Assembly: GCA_023248295.1 (NCBI GenBank)
Contig: JAHFEU010000006.1
Coordinates: 1-36,023, forward strand
DNA from: Nitrospirota bacterium
GTDB lineage: Bacteria > Nitrospirota > Nitrospiria > Nitrospirales > Nitrospiraceae
Direction: 5' to 3'
Length of the DNA: 36,023 bases
The notes under the pieces are model-generated. The model worked only from the letters and a program-made list of their open reading frames with translations, made no database searches and was not told the DNA's origin. The position numbers and the translations under genes are program-made. Shown in pieces: positions 20,110-31,330 of this stretch. Every line of letters begins with the position of its first letter. The stretch's first letter is position 1.

Positions 20110-21183
20110 TTATCTTCTCCTTGCAGCCGCCATGCGCCGCTTCGGTGAACGGGACACGGCCGCCGCCTCGAGAGGCAGGTCGGCATCGGCCTCCATCTCC
20201 CACGACGCAAACCGGCCCTGCGCGTATGCCCGCTGACCCGCCGCCGCGATCATGGCCGCGTTGTCGGTGCAGTACTCTGCAGGCGGGAGAGCCAGTCGAA
20301 CGCCCGCCGACTCCGCCCGCGCAGCCAGCCAGGCGCGGAGCCTCGAGTTCGCCGACACGCCACCCACGACGGCCAAGGCCCGCACGCGACATCGTCGAAC
20401 CGCCTCGAACGCCTTCTCCACCAGCACCTCCACGATCGCTTCCTGAAAACTCGCCGCCACGTCCCCCACCGGCCGCGGCCGTCCCGACCGGTCGAGGTCC
20501 CGCAGATAGTACAACAACGCGGTCTTGATCCCGCTGAAGCTGAAATCCAAGCCTCCTTGTTTCAGGTAGGGACGCGGGAAGCGGATCGCGCCCGCGTCAC
20601 CCGTTCGGGCCAATCGATCGATCGCCGGGCCGCCCGGATACTCCAGTTCCAGCATCTTCGCCGCCTTATCGAACGCCTCGCCGGCGGCGTCATCCAACGT
20701 GCGACCGAGCAACTGATAGGATCGGTCCCGACTCACCAGGTACAAATGGGTGTGCCCCCCCGAGACCACCAGCGTCACGCACGGTGTCGGAAAGTCAGGT
20801 TGATCGATCCATGCCGACGCCAGATGGCCTTCCAGATGGTTGATCCCGATCAACGGGATCTGCATCGCATAGGCCAGCGCCTTGCCGAAGCTCACCCCCA
20901 CCAGGAGCGCGCCCGCCAGACCGGGTCCGCGGGTGACCGCGATCGCGTTCAGGTCGGACCAGTCAATCTTTGCCCGCTGCATCGCCTCCAGGACCACCGC
21001 TTCCACGGTCTCGATGTGCCGGCGCGCAGCCAGCTCCGGCACCACTCCTCCATACGGTCCGTGCACATCACCCTGAGAGTATAACGCGCTCGAAGCGACG
21101 TGGCCCTCGCCCCTCACGACAGCTGCCGCGGTTTCATCACAGGAGGTTTCAAGTCCGAGGATGGTGGGGGCTGGTGACGGCAC
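20110..21183 (-). CDS. tsaD: tRNA N6-adenosine threonylcarbamoyltransferase
   Basis: TILGLETSCDETAAAVV, GVVPELAARRHIE, GPGLAGALLVGVSFGKALAYA, metal motif NHLEGHLAS. Confidence 0.97.
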   Translation of the reverse strand: MPSPAPTILGLETSCDETAAAVVRGEGHVASSALYSQGDVHGPYGGVVPELAARRHIETVEAVVLEAMQRAKIDWSDLNAIAVTRGPGLAGALLVGVSFGKALAYAMQIPLIGINHLEGHLASAWIDQPDFPTPCVTLVVSGGHTHLYLVSRDRSYQLLGRTLDDAAGEAFDKAAKMLELEYPGGPAIDRLARTGDAGAIRFPRPYLKQGGLDFSFSGIKTALLYYLRDLDRSGRPRPVGDVAASFQEAIVEVLVEKAFEAVRRCRVRALAVVGGVSANSRLRAWLAARAESAGVRLALPPAEYCTDNAAMIAAAGQRAYAQGRFASWEMEADADLPLEAAAVSRSPKRRMAAARRR

Positions 21184-21208
21184 CTGATCGCTTTCGTTCA
21201 GTGGAGCC

Positions 21209-21329
21209 CCGCGGCTTCACAGCCGTGGTCCCTTTAGTATCTTCAGCGAAACCCGCCGAAGCATGTCCTCCTTCGCCGAGGCTTCGGAGGACACCCGCTG
21301 CGCATGCCTCCACGGCTTAACAGCCGTGG
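21209..21329. mobile_element. Orphan fragment with IS200/IS605-like terminal hairpins (possible relic)
   Basis: Hairpins CCGCGGCT-TCAC-AGCCGTGG (21209-21228) and CCACGGCT-TAAC-AGCCGTGG (21310-21317/21322-21329) around a segment containing GTCCTCC...GGAGGAC. No transposase ORF in the window. Confidence 0.4.
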
Positions 21330-21490
21330 CTTCCTGCGTAGGCGGGTGAAGAGGACTGTGGGGCGTTGGGACGTGGAGCGCGAAGGCGCCGGCGACCTGC
21401 CGAGACAGAACGACCCTCGTACCGATTCCCGCTACGAGGGCCGTCACACCGTCCGTGACGTATTCGTGCGTGGCACGGGGGAGGGCCACG

Positions 21491-23920
<2,430 letters not shown>

Positions 23921-24183
23921 CCTTCCTCCTTCGTTCGTCGTCAGGCGACGGAATCGCAGGAACCCTTCGAAAATGTTGCCGTAATTCTATCGGCCAGGTG
24001 GTTGCCTGTCAAGCCCTTCGTTCGGTTCGTCGCCTCATGGTCCAGAATTCTTCCGCTGCCGAGTCACCGTGCGCGTCCGTCGCGAGCGATCATTCGTTGA
24101 CAAGAAAACGGACCTCCCGATACAATCCGACCCCACTTCTATTCGTCGCCCCAGTCCATCGCCGCCACCGGGATTGGAGACCC

Positions 24184-25038
24184 ATGAAGACCATCGGCAT
24201 CCTCACCAAGCCCAAGTTTCCCGACGTCAAGCACATCCTCACAGACCTCGTCGCCTGGCTTCGAGAGCGCAAGAAAGAGGTGGTGCTTGACGCGAAGACC
24301 GCCGCCCTCATCGGCGAATCCGCGTCGCACCAGAAAACTCAAATCGCGACACGGTCTGACATGGTCCTGGTGCTGGGCGGCGACGGAACGATGCTGAGCG
24401 CCGCGCGGCTCCTGGAGGAACGCGCCGTGCCCATCCTGGGCGTGAACATGGGAGGGCTGGGATTTCTCACGGAGATCACCCTCGATCAACTCTACCCGGC
24501 CCTCGAGAAGGTCTTTGCCCAGGAGTTCATGGTCGAGGAACGACTGATGCTGCGTGCCGACATGCATCGCCACGGTGAGCAGGTGGCGAAGGCGACGGTC
24601 CTGAACGACGTGGTCGTGAGCAAGGGTACCCTCGCGCGAATGATCGAGATTCAGATTCTGATCGACGGACAGTTCGTGACGCGTCTACGAGGGGACGGAC
24701 TGATCGTCTCGACCCCGACCGGCTCCACCGCCTACTCGCTCTCCGCCGGCGGGCCGATCATCCACCCGACGGTCCAAGCGCTGATCCTCACCCCGATCTG
24801 TCCGCACACGCTCACCCACCGCCCGCTTCTGGTTCCCCGCGACGTTGCCCTGGAGGTCACGCTGACCAGCCAGGTCGAGGGTGCGATGGCGACGTTCGAC
24901 GGGCAGGTGGGCGTCGCCCTGGTGCAGGGAGACACGGTCGCGATCGCCGTCTCCGAACACCGAACACAGCTCATCCGCTTGCCGGATCGGACGTACTATG
25001 ATGTTTTGAGAAGAAAGCTGAAGTGGGGGGACAGCTAG
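24184..25038 (+). CDS. nadK: NAD kinase
   Basis: MKTIGILTKPKFPDVKH, VLVLGGDGTMLSAARL, GDGLIVSTPTGSTAYSLSAGGPI. The TAG stop is the first 3 bp of element B. Confidence 0.94.
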   Translation: MKTIGILTKPKFPDVKHILTDLVAWLRERKKEVVLDAKTAALIGESASHQKTQIATRSDMVLVLGGDGTMLSAARLLEERAVPILGVNMGGLGFLTEITLDQLYPALEKVFAQEFMVEERLMLRADMHRHGEQVAKATVLNDVVVSKGTLARMIEIQILIDGQFVTRLRGDGLIVSTPTGSTAYSLSAGGPIIHPTVQALILTPICPHTLTHRPLLVPRDVALEVTLTSQVEGAMATFDGQVGVALVQGDTVAIAVSEHRTQLIRLPDRTYYDVLRRKLKWGDS

Positions 25039-25308
25039 CCCGCGTTATTCATGAACGCTTCTGCTGCAATCGCGGATTCGCCGCTTCGACGAGCCTGCAT
25101 GCGGCTTCCGAGGCATGCAGGCGGGCGGGCTCGCCGCTCAGTCCCTCGACGTACTGTTTCAAGTACGCCTCGGTCCCTCGCGGCTCCTCCCTGACCCATT
25201 GCAACGAGAAGAGCAATGGGTCCCCCTCGCGCGCGACTGCCGGGTACCCCTTGCTCTGAGGGAATGCAAGGGGTGGACGCGACGAACCGCCATGAATAAC
25301 GCGGGCTA
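25036..25308. repeat. Element B: terminal-inverted-repeat intergenic element, 273 bp
   Basis: Ends TAGCCCGCGTTATTCATG...CATGAATAACGCGGGCTA, perfectly inverted. Internal perfect stems GCCTGCATGC/GCATGCAGGC (25093-25102/25113-25122), ACCCATTGC/GCAATGGGT (25194-25202/25213-25221), ACCCCTTGC/GCAAGGGGT (25246-25254/25266-25274). Related to the reverse complement of element A. Confidence 0.9.
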
Positions 25309-26730
25309 ACGTGCGGCGGGGGCTCGTTCGCGCTCGCGCCGTTCCTGGATGAGCGTCAGCATCAGTTCGTTGGACGGAAATTTGAATTCGCCGATACACT
25401 CACGCGTCATGCCCTGTTCCTTCTCGATGGCCTCCAGGAGTCTGAGGCTTTCCACGTCGATCGCGTGCACCCCTCGCGCCTGCAGCACCGTCCGAAGTTG
25501 ACGAAGCACCCGCTCGTTCACGCGAGGCTCCCGCGGGGGCCGTGATTCCAGATATCGCAGGAGGACCTCGGTGCACCATTCGCCGTCCCGCTTTGCGATC
25601 CCGACCAGGCCCTCGCTGGCCTTTCGCGCCCAGCCCGTCAGAAACACCCCCTCGATCGCCGTTCCGGTTGCTTCATCGTAGGCCTGGAAGAGCGCATCGT
25701 CGGGGTCGTTGCCGGTCGATGTCGGGTTCGTGACGAAGACCCCGCTCTTGTACGGCAGCCCGACCGTCTCGTCCACCCTGTCTCCCACGGCGAACACCAC
25801 GCTGTCGCAGGGGAAGTCGTAGTATTCCTTCAGCCCGACCGCCGCGAAATCCTGCCCCTTGGGCTCCAGCCTGGTTTCCTCGATCTGCAACCCCCGGACA
25901 CGATTCTCTGCGTCGGTCAACACCCGACGGGGAGACGCCAGGAAACGGAGCCCCATCTTCGTCGGGCTGGTCAGCGGCTCGCATTTGGTGAATTCGTCGG
26001 TCATCCCCTTGAGGATTTCGTCCGGGTTCTGCCCCACCGCTTCCAACCGAGGGCGAAGGCGGGCGAACTCCTCCGCCAGCGTCGCCCGATCAATGTTCGA
26101 ACAAATGGCGCGAATCTCCTTGGGGTTATACTTGCGCTCCGCAGGGCCGCGCCTCGCGATCGCGGTGACCTGCTCCACCTGCTTGTAACGAATCAGCCAG
26201 TGGGCGATGTCGACCATCACATCGCCGACCCCGATGATGGCGATCCGCCGGCCCATCTCAAAGGGCCGCTCGCTGAAGCCGGGAAGCCGATTGAAATGGT
26301 AGACCACGTCCTTGGCATGATAGACGCCGGTCGCCGAGTCGCCCTCGACGCCGATGGTCTTCGTCCCCTGGGCGCCCGTGGCAAACACCAGCGCGCTGGC
26401 CTCCAGACTGCGGAGGTCATCGACGGTGAGGTCTTTGGTCTTGCCGACCGACACGTTCCCGAAATAATGCACGTTCGGCCGTTCGTTGATCTCCCAGTAC
26501 GACTTCCGCAGTCCTCCCCGCAGCTTGAGCTTGCTCGGGAAAATGCCGTATTCCGCGAGGCCGCCAAACTTGATGTCCCGGTTCAGAATCACCACCTCAT
26601 GGCCGGCCTTGGAAAGCAGGTTCGCGGCCGCCATGCCGGCCGGCCCGGCGCCTACAATAATAATGAGGTGTGCCTGGCCTATTCCCGCGGTTGCCATGAT
26701 GTGATTCCGGCCCTCTTCTCCGTCGCTCAA
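25306..26730 (-). CDS. FAD-dependent pyridine-nucleotide oxidoreductase, ferredoxin-NADP reductase (FprA)/adrenodoxin-reductase-like
   Basis: IIVGAGPAGMAAANLLSKAGHEVVILNR, FATGAQGTK, IAIIGVGDVMVDIAHWL, FLTGWARKASEGLVGIAKRDG. The TAG stop is the last 3 bp of element B. Confidence 0.87.
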   Translation of the reverse strand: MSDGEEGRNHIMATAGIGQAHLIIIVGAGPAGMAAANLLSKAGHEVVILNRDIKFGGLAEYGIFPSKLKLRGGLRKSYWEINERPNVHYFGNVSVGKTKDLTVDDLRSLEASALVFATGAQGTKTIGVEGDSATGVYHAKDVVYHFNRLPGFSERPFEMGRRIAIIGVGDVMVDIAHWLIRYKQVEQVTAIARRGPAERKYNPKEIRAICSNIDRATLAEEFARLRPRLEAVGQNPDEILKGMTDEFTKCEPLTSPTKMGLRFLASPRRVLTDAENRVRGLQIEETRLEPKGQDFAAVGLKEYYDFPCDSVVFAVGDRVDETVGLPYKSGVFVTNPTSTGNDPDDALFQAYDEATGTAIEGVFLTGWARKASEGLVGIAKRDGEWCTEVLLRYLESRPPREPRVNERVLRQLRTVLQARGVHAIDVESLRLLEAIEKEQGMTRECIGEFKFPSNELMLTLIQERRERERAPAAR

Positions 26731-26819
26731 CCGACCGTCGGGCTCGGGGTTCTAAAAAAGGTTCGCGGACTTTAGCACAGACGCGGAAGAATTGTCAAAA
26801 GCATCGCGCACTTGCACCC

Positions 26820-27341
26820 TTATCGAGCCATCAGGTGATCGTCGGCAGCGATACGGTCAGCCTCATCCCACCGGGGCATCGTCACCACGAAAAAAACGGC
26901 AGGGGTCTGCCCGAGAGGCGCGAAGGTGTGGACCTGACCGGGTCGGACACGCACCACCGATCCCGTCCGCACCGGCATCCGTTCCGACTCCAGGCGAAAG
27001 ATCCCCTCCCCCTGAAGCAGGTAGAGGATCTCCCGCGTATGCCGATGAAAGTGCGGGGGCAGAGCGGTCCGTACTTGGACCAGCAACGCACTCGAGTCCT
27101 GGTCTTCGATCAATGGGGTGATGCGCAGCTCCTCAGTCGGACCGATGGGGTTCCGGTCGAGCTGTTCACGGAGGTCGGCGAGGCTGCGAAGGGCGACATT
27201 CGGAAGGTCGCCCGGCACGCCGGGCTGTTGCCCCCCGGCGCCGCCCGTCCAGCCGGCCGGCGACGCGAAGATGCACAAGAGACCGACAAGAGACATCGCT
27301 CGGAGGGGCCGTTCCATGGTCATCTTCCGGCCGGGGCGCAA
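26820..27341 (-). CDS. Exported cupin-domain protein (likely start ATG near 27323)
   Basis: Signal-peptide-like N-terminus; cupin motifs LPPHFHRHTREILYLLQGEGIF and VRVRPGQVHTFAPLG. Confidence 0.82.
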   Translation of the reverse strand: MRPGRKMTMERPLRAMSLVGLLCIFASPAGWTGGAGGQQPGVPGDLPNVALRSLADLREQLDRNPIGPTEELRITPLIEDQDSSALLVQVRTALPPHFHRHTREILYLLQGEGIFRLESERMPVRTGSVVRVRPGQVHTFAPLGQTPAVFFVVTMPRWDEADRIAADDHLMAR

Positions 27342-28856
27342 TCAGCGCCGCCCCCGCTTGCGCGACTCCTCTCCCGGCTCCGTCATCCGCCACGGGTCCA
27401 GCAACGCCTCGAGTCGGGCTTCCGGAAGGATCTGCTGACTACGGGCGACCTCGCGGACGGTTTTTCCGGTCCGATGCGCCTCCTTGGCGATCTTGGCCGC
27501 AGCCTCATAGCCGATCTCGGGCGCCAGCGCGGTACACATGGCCAGGCTCTGTTCGATGGAGTTCCGGCACCGCTCCTCATCGGCGGCAATCCCATCAACG
27601 CACCGCAGCGCGAAATTTTCGGACGCGCGGGCGAGCAGCTCGATGGACTGGAGCAGATTGTGGGCCATCACCGGCAGCATGACGATCAGTTCGAAATTCG
27701 CGGCCTGTCCGCCCACCGTGATGGTGACATCGTTCCCCATCACCTGCGCCGCCACCATGGTCACGGACTCCGCGATCACCGGGTTCACCTTGCCGGGCAT
27801 GATGGAGGACCCGGGCTGCATCTCAGGTATGAGGATCTCGCCCAGTCCGCATCGCGGTCCCGACCCCAGCCAGCGGATGTCGTTCGCGATCTTCATCAGG
27901 CTCACCGCGACGGTGCGAAGCTCACCGCTGGCCTCCACGATGGAGTCCTGCGTGGACTGAGCCTCGAAGTGGTTCACCGCCTCCGTGAGGGGACACCCGA
28001 TTTCCCTCGACAACAGCGCGATCACGCGCGGCGCGAAATCCGGATGCGCATTGAGGCCCGTCCCCACCGCCGTGCCTCCCAGCGCCACTTCGCTCAGCGC
28101 CGCCTGCCCACGCCGGGCCCGGGCCAGCCCCAACTCGATCTGGCGGGCGTACCCGCCGAACTCCTGGCCGAGCCTGATCGGCGTGGCGTCCTGGAGGTGG
28201 GTCCGGCCGATCTTCACCACGCTGTCGAACTCGCGGGCCTTGGCAGCCAAGGCGTCATGCAACCGGGTCAGCGCCGGCAGGAGCTGCCGCTCGATCGTCT
28301 CCACCGCGGCGATGTGGATCGCGGTCGGAATGACATCGTTGCTGGATTGCCCGAGGTTGACGTGGTCATTGGGGTGAACCAGCTTGCCGCCGCGCGCGCC
28401 GCCGAGCAACTCGGCAGCCCGATTGGCAATGACCTCATTCGCATTCATATTGGTGGAGGTGCCGGACCCGGTCTGGAAGACGTCGACCGGGAATTCCGCG
28501 TCCCACCGCCCCTCGACCACTTCCCAACCCGCCTTCCGGATCGCCTCCGCCACCTTCTTCTCGATCAACCCGAGGGACTCATTCACCGTCGCGGCAGCCC
28601 ATTTGAGCAGTCCCAGCGCCCGTAGGAAGGCCCTGGGAAACCGAAGCCCGCTGATGGGAAAATTCCGGATAGCCCGCGCGGTCTGCACGCCGTAGTAGGC
28701 GTCAGCGGGCACCGCCAACTCCCCCATGGTGTCCCGTTCGACCCGCGTCCCGGCTCCGGCGGGTCGTGGATCAGCCGACTGCCCGCCTCGCGGCTGCGGG
28801 GCCGGCCCCCTCTTCGCCGTCTTGGGCCGCGTGGCCACGGTCTTCCCTTTGCTCAT
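27342..28856 (-). CDS. fumC: Class II fumarate hydratase with an N-terminal extension
   Basis: RVERDTMGELAVPADAYYGVQT, GSGTSTNMNANEVIANRA, GSSIMPGKVNPV (signature GSxxMPxKxNP). Confidence 0.95.
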   Translation of the reverse strand: MSKGKTVATRPKTAKRGPAPQPRGGQSADPRPAGAGTRVERDTMGELAVPADAYYGVQTARAIRNFPISGLRFPRAFLRALGLLKWAAATVNESLGLIEKKVAEAIRKAGWEVVEGRWDAEFPVDVFQTGSGTSTNMNANEVIANRAAELLGGARGGKLVHPNDHVNLGQSSNDVIPTAIHIAAVETIERQLLPALTRLHDALAAKAREFDSVVKIGRTHLQDATPIRLGQEFGGYARQIELGLARARRGQAALSEVALGGTAVGTGLNAHPDFAPRVIALLSREIGCPLTEAVNHFEAQSTQDSIVEASGELRTVAVSLMKIANDIRWLGSGPRCGLGEILIPEMQPGSSIMPGKVNPVIAESVTMVAAQVMGNDVTITVGGQAANFELIVMLPVMAHNLLQSIELLARASENFALRCVDGIAADEERCRNSIEQSLAMCTALAPEIGYEAAAKIAKEAHRTGKTVREVARSQQILPEARLEALLDPWRMTEPGEESRKRGRR

Positions 28857-28893
28857 GTGTGCCGTGCAGCGTGTCGTTTTCTCGAGGCCCCAC

Positions 28894-29211
28894 TCATTTC
28901 CGCTTCAACTTCTCACCCCAGATTTCATGCAATAATTCCCGCCATTCACGTCGGGCCACTGCCGGCATCGTCGTGATCCGGATATGCCCCAGCGACGCAT
29001 TCAGCACCGCCGCTTTCATCGCCGCGCGGTTGTTCGGGAACTCCAGAATGGCTACCACGTCGTATTCCCCGAGGCAGTAATACGCATCCAGCAGTTTCCC
29101 GCCCAAGGATTCGACGTTCCGCTGGACCGCCTCCGAACGAGCAATTCCCTGCTGTTTCATGGTGGAAATCCCGTGCTCAGTAAACTTGACCAGGCTCACG
29201 TAGACGGGCAT
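28894..29211 (-). CDS. GYD-domain-like protein
   Basis: MPVYVSLVKFTEHGISTMKQ...GGKLLDAYYCLGEYDVVAILEFPNNRAAMKAAVLNASLGHIRITTMPA. Confidence 0.82.
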   Translation of the reverse strand: MPVYVSLVKFTEHGISTMKQQGIARSEAVQRNVESLGGKLLDAYYCLGEYDVVAILEFPNNRAAMKAAVLNASLGHIRITTMPAVARREWRELLHEIWGEKLKRK

Positions 29212-29324
29212 GAGTGCCTCCTTTCGCCTGTCGCGATGAGTTCCAGAGATAATCGGACCGTTACCGGTCGGGCAATCTTAATCCATCGAGCTACCCAGCA
29301 CAAGCCCCTTCCCCGGACGGTCGG

Positions 29325-29612
29325 TTGACAGTCTCACGGCAGCAGGCTATCGTGACCTCGATGCGGGACACGCAAGCGGGGGGATCAGCCAACTTCGTGG
29401 TGGATGCGTACGCCGGGTACAAGGGGGAGGAGACCCCCCGTGCGTTCATCCATGAAGGGCTCCGGCATGAGGTCCGGGAGATCGAAGCGCGCTGGTATAC
29501 CGACCGCCACAGTTATTTCAAGCTACGCGCGGACGACGGTCAGCGCTACGTCCTTCGGTACGACGTGGACGATTTGATCTGGGAACTGGTGATGCGTGAA
29601 GCAGACAGGTAG
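29325..29612 (+). CDS. Conserved-looking hypothetical protein (likely start MRDTQAGG)
   Basis: Compact charged/aromatic protein: FVVDAYAGYKGEETPRAFIHEGLRHEVREIEARWYTDRHSYFKLRADDGQRYVLRYDVDDLIWELV; fills the interval between minus-strand genes. Confidence 0.65.
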   Translation: MTVSRQQAIVTSMRDTQAGGSANFVVDAYAGYKGEETPRAFIHEGLRHEVREIEARWYTDRHSYFKLRADDGQRYVLRYDVDDLIWELVMREADR

Positions 29613-29624
29613 GGCCCCTGCCGG

Positions 29625-30758
29625 TCAGCGCTTCTCGATCGGCACGTAGGGCCGGTTGTGTTCGCCGGCGTAAATCTGGTCCGGGCGATACAGCTTATTC
29701 TCTTTGAGTTGCTCAAACCAGTGCGCGAGCCAGCCAGCCACCCGCGCCATGGCGAAGATCGGGGTGAAGAACTCCACCGGGATCCCCATCTTGTCGTAGA
29801 TAATCCCGGAATAAAAGTCCACGTTGGGATACACTGCCTTCTCGGCCAGCAACCCCGCCGCGACTCGTTCCACTTCCAGCGCCACCTCGTACAGGGGTGA
29901 CGGCCCGCACGTCCTGAACAGCCGTTCGCAGAGCGACTGTAAAATGGTCGCGCGCGGGTCCTTCACCTTGTACACGCGGTGGCCTAACCCCATGATCTTC
30001 TGCTTGTCCTTCAGCTTCCGTTCGAGGTAGGCCCGGACCCGCCCCGGCGTGCCGATCTCCCTGAGCATCTCGACCACTTCTTCGTTGGCGCCGCCGTGCA
30101 AGGGCCCCTTCAGCGCCCCGATCGAAGAGGCTACCACGGTGTAGGGATCGGCCAGGGTGGAGGCCGTGACCATCCCCGCGAAGGTGGAGGCGTTCATCGT
30201 GTGCTCGGCGTGCAGGACGAGACAGGTGTCCAGGATCTGGCTCCACACCCGTTCCGGCACCTTCTCCGAGAGCATATAGAGAAAGTTCTCGCAGAAGCTC
30301 AGATCATCCCGTGGGGGAAGGTGGTCATCCCCCCGGCGGAGTCTCGCGTAGGCCGCCACGATCGTGGGCAGCTTGGCGATCAGCCTCACGGCGGACCAAT
30401 AGTTATTCTCCCGGTCCTCCACGTTTCGCCCCGGGTAAAACATCCCCAGGGCCGCCACGGCCGCCTGCAGGGCATCCATCGGATGACCCTGCTCGGGCAG
30501 GGTCTTGATCAGGTCCACGATCCGATACTTGATGCGTCGGTGGACGGTAATGTCCCCGACGAACTGATCCAGTTCCGGCTTTGATGGGAGACGCCCGACC
30601 AGCAACAGAGACGCCGTCTCCAGAAACGAAGATTTCGCGCAGAGCTCCTCAACCCGGATGCCGCGGTATTCCAGAATGCCGCGCTCGCCATCCACGTCGC
30701 TCACCGAGGACATGGCCGCGGGCACCCCCGCCAATCCCGGCATGAAATCATGCGGCAT
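29625..30758 (-). CDS. gltA: Citrate synthase
   Basis: GILEYRGIRVEELC, LHAEHTMNASTFAGMV, GALKGPLHGGANEEVVEML, GLGHRVYKVKDPRA, YPNVDFYSGIIYDKMGIP. Confidence 0.96.
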   Translation of the reverse strand: MPHDFMPGLAGVPAAMSSVSDVDGERGILEYRGIRVEELCAKSSFLETASLLLVGRLPSKPELDQFVGDITVHRRIKYRIVDLIKTLPEQGHPMDALQAAVAALGMFYPGRNVEDRENNYWSAVRLIAKLPTIVAAYARLRRGDDHLPPRDDLSFCENFLYMLSEKVPERVWSQILDTCLVLHAEHTMNASTFAGMVTASTLADPYTVVASSIGALKGPLHGGANEEVVEMLREIGTPGRVRAYLERKLKDKQKIMGLGHRVYKVKDPRATILQSLCERLFRTCGPSPLYEVALEVERVAAGLLAEKAVYPNVDFYSGIIYDKMGIPVEFFTPIFAMARVAGWLAHWFEQLKENKLYRPDQIYAGEHNRPYVPIEKR

Positions 30759-30949
30759 CGTCCGCCCCCCCCCTCAGTCCTATTGAATCACCGGACCATT
30801 CAGAGAAACAAGCAAACAATAATGGCTCAACGAATCCGCGTCAAGCCACGAGGCCTTTTCAGGCGAGGCTCCCTTGAAATGAAGCAGACCCTTGGGCATA
30901 CTACGTCAAGAGCAGCCTGTTCTCGGTCAGCCCCACGAAGGCGGGACAC

Positions 30950-31306
30950 ATGCCACGAGCGGCCACAACCTTGCTGACAGTGGGCGGAGTCGCGCTCGCC
31001 GCCGTCCTGATCACGTGGCGTGGAGCTCCGGACCCCTCGCCGCGTGCGACCAGTGGGCGCAGCGCCGTGGGCCTGCCCGCCACCGTCATCGGCACGAGCG
31101 CCCTCAGCCATGGAAACCCTGCGCCCGCTCGTGACGGCGCAAGACCAACACCGGATCCTTGCCCCGTCACGACCATACCGGCCGCTGCAGCCGAGCGGTC
31201 GGATGGCTCCGGGCGCATCCCCTGCGCTTCAGAGAGGGACAGACCATCCCGCGAGATCAGTGACGCCGATGGTTCGACCCGCCCGTCTCGCGGGCGACCG
31301 GACTGA
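30950..31306 (+). CDS. Possible small exported hypothetical protein
   Basis: ORF with a hydrophobic N-terminus (MPRAATTLLTVGGVALAAVLITW) upstream of another exported ORF; the rest is low-complexity and may be spurious. Confidence 0.3.
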   Translation: MPRAATTLLTVGGVALAAVLITWRGAPDPSPRATSGRSAVGLPATVIGTSALSHGNPAPARDGARPTPDPCPVTTIPAAAAERSDGSGRIPCASERDRPSREISDADGSTRPSRGRPD

Positions 31307-31330
31307 TCAACGAAGAGGAACGAGCAGGCT

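Noticed and set aside
25023-25399. ORFs inside element B and the similar ones in element A (11031-11247), with peptides such as ARVIHERFCCNRGFAA
   Set aside because: They translate the repeat itself in A and B; frame and length are not preserved, so treated as repeat-derived, not genes.
26835-28625. 596-aa plus-strand ORF antisense to the cupin gene and fumC
   Set aside because: Antisense to clearly recognisable proteins; composition (His/Arg/Gln-rich) is typical of high-GC shadow frames.
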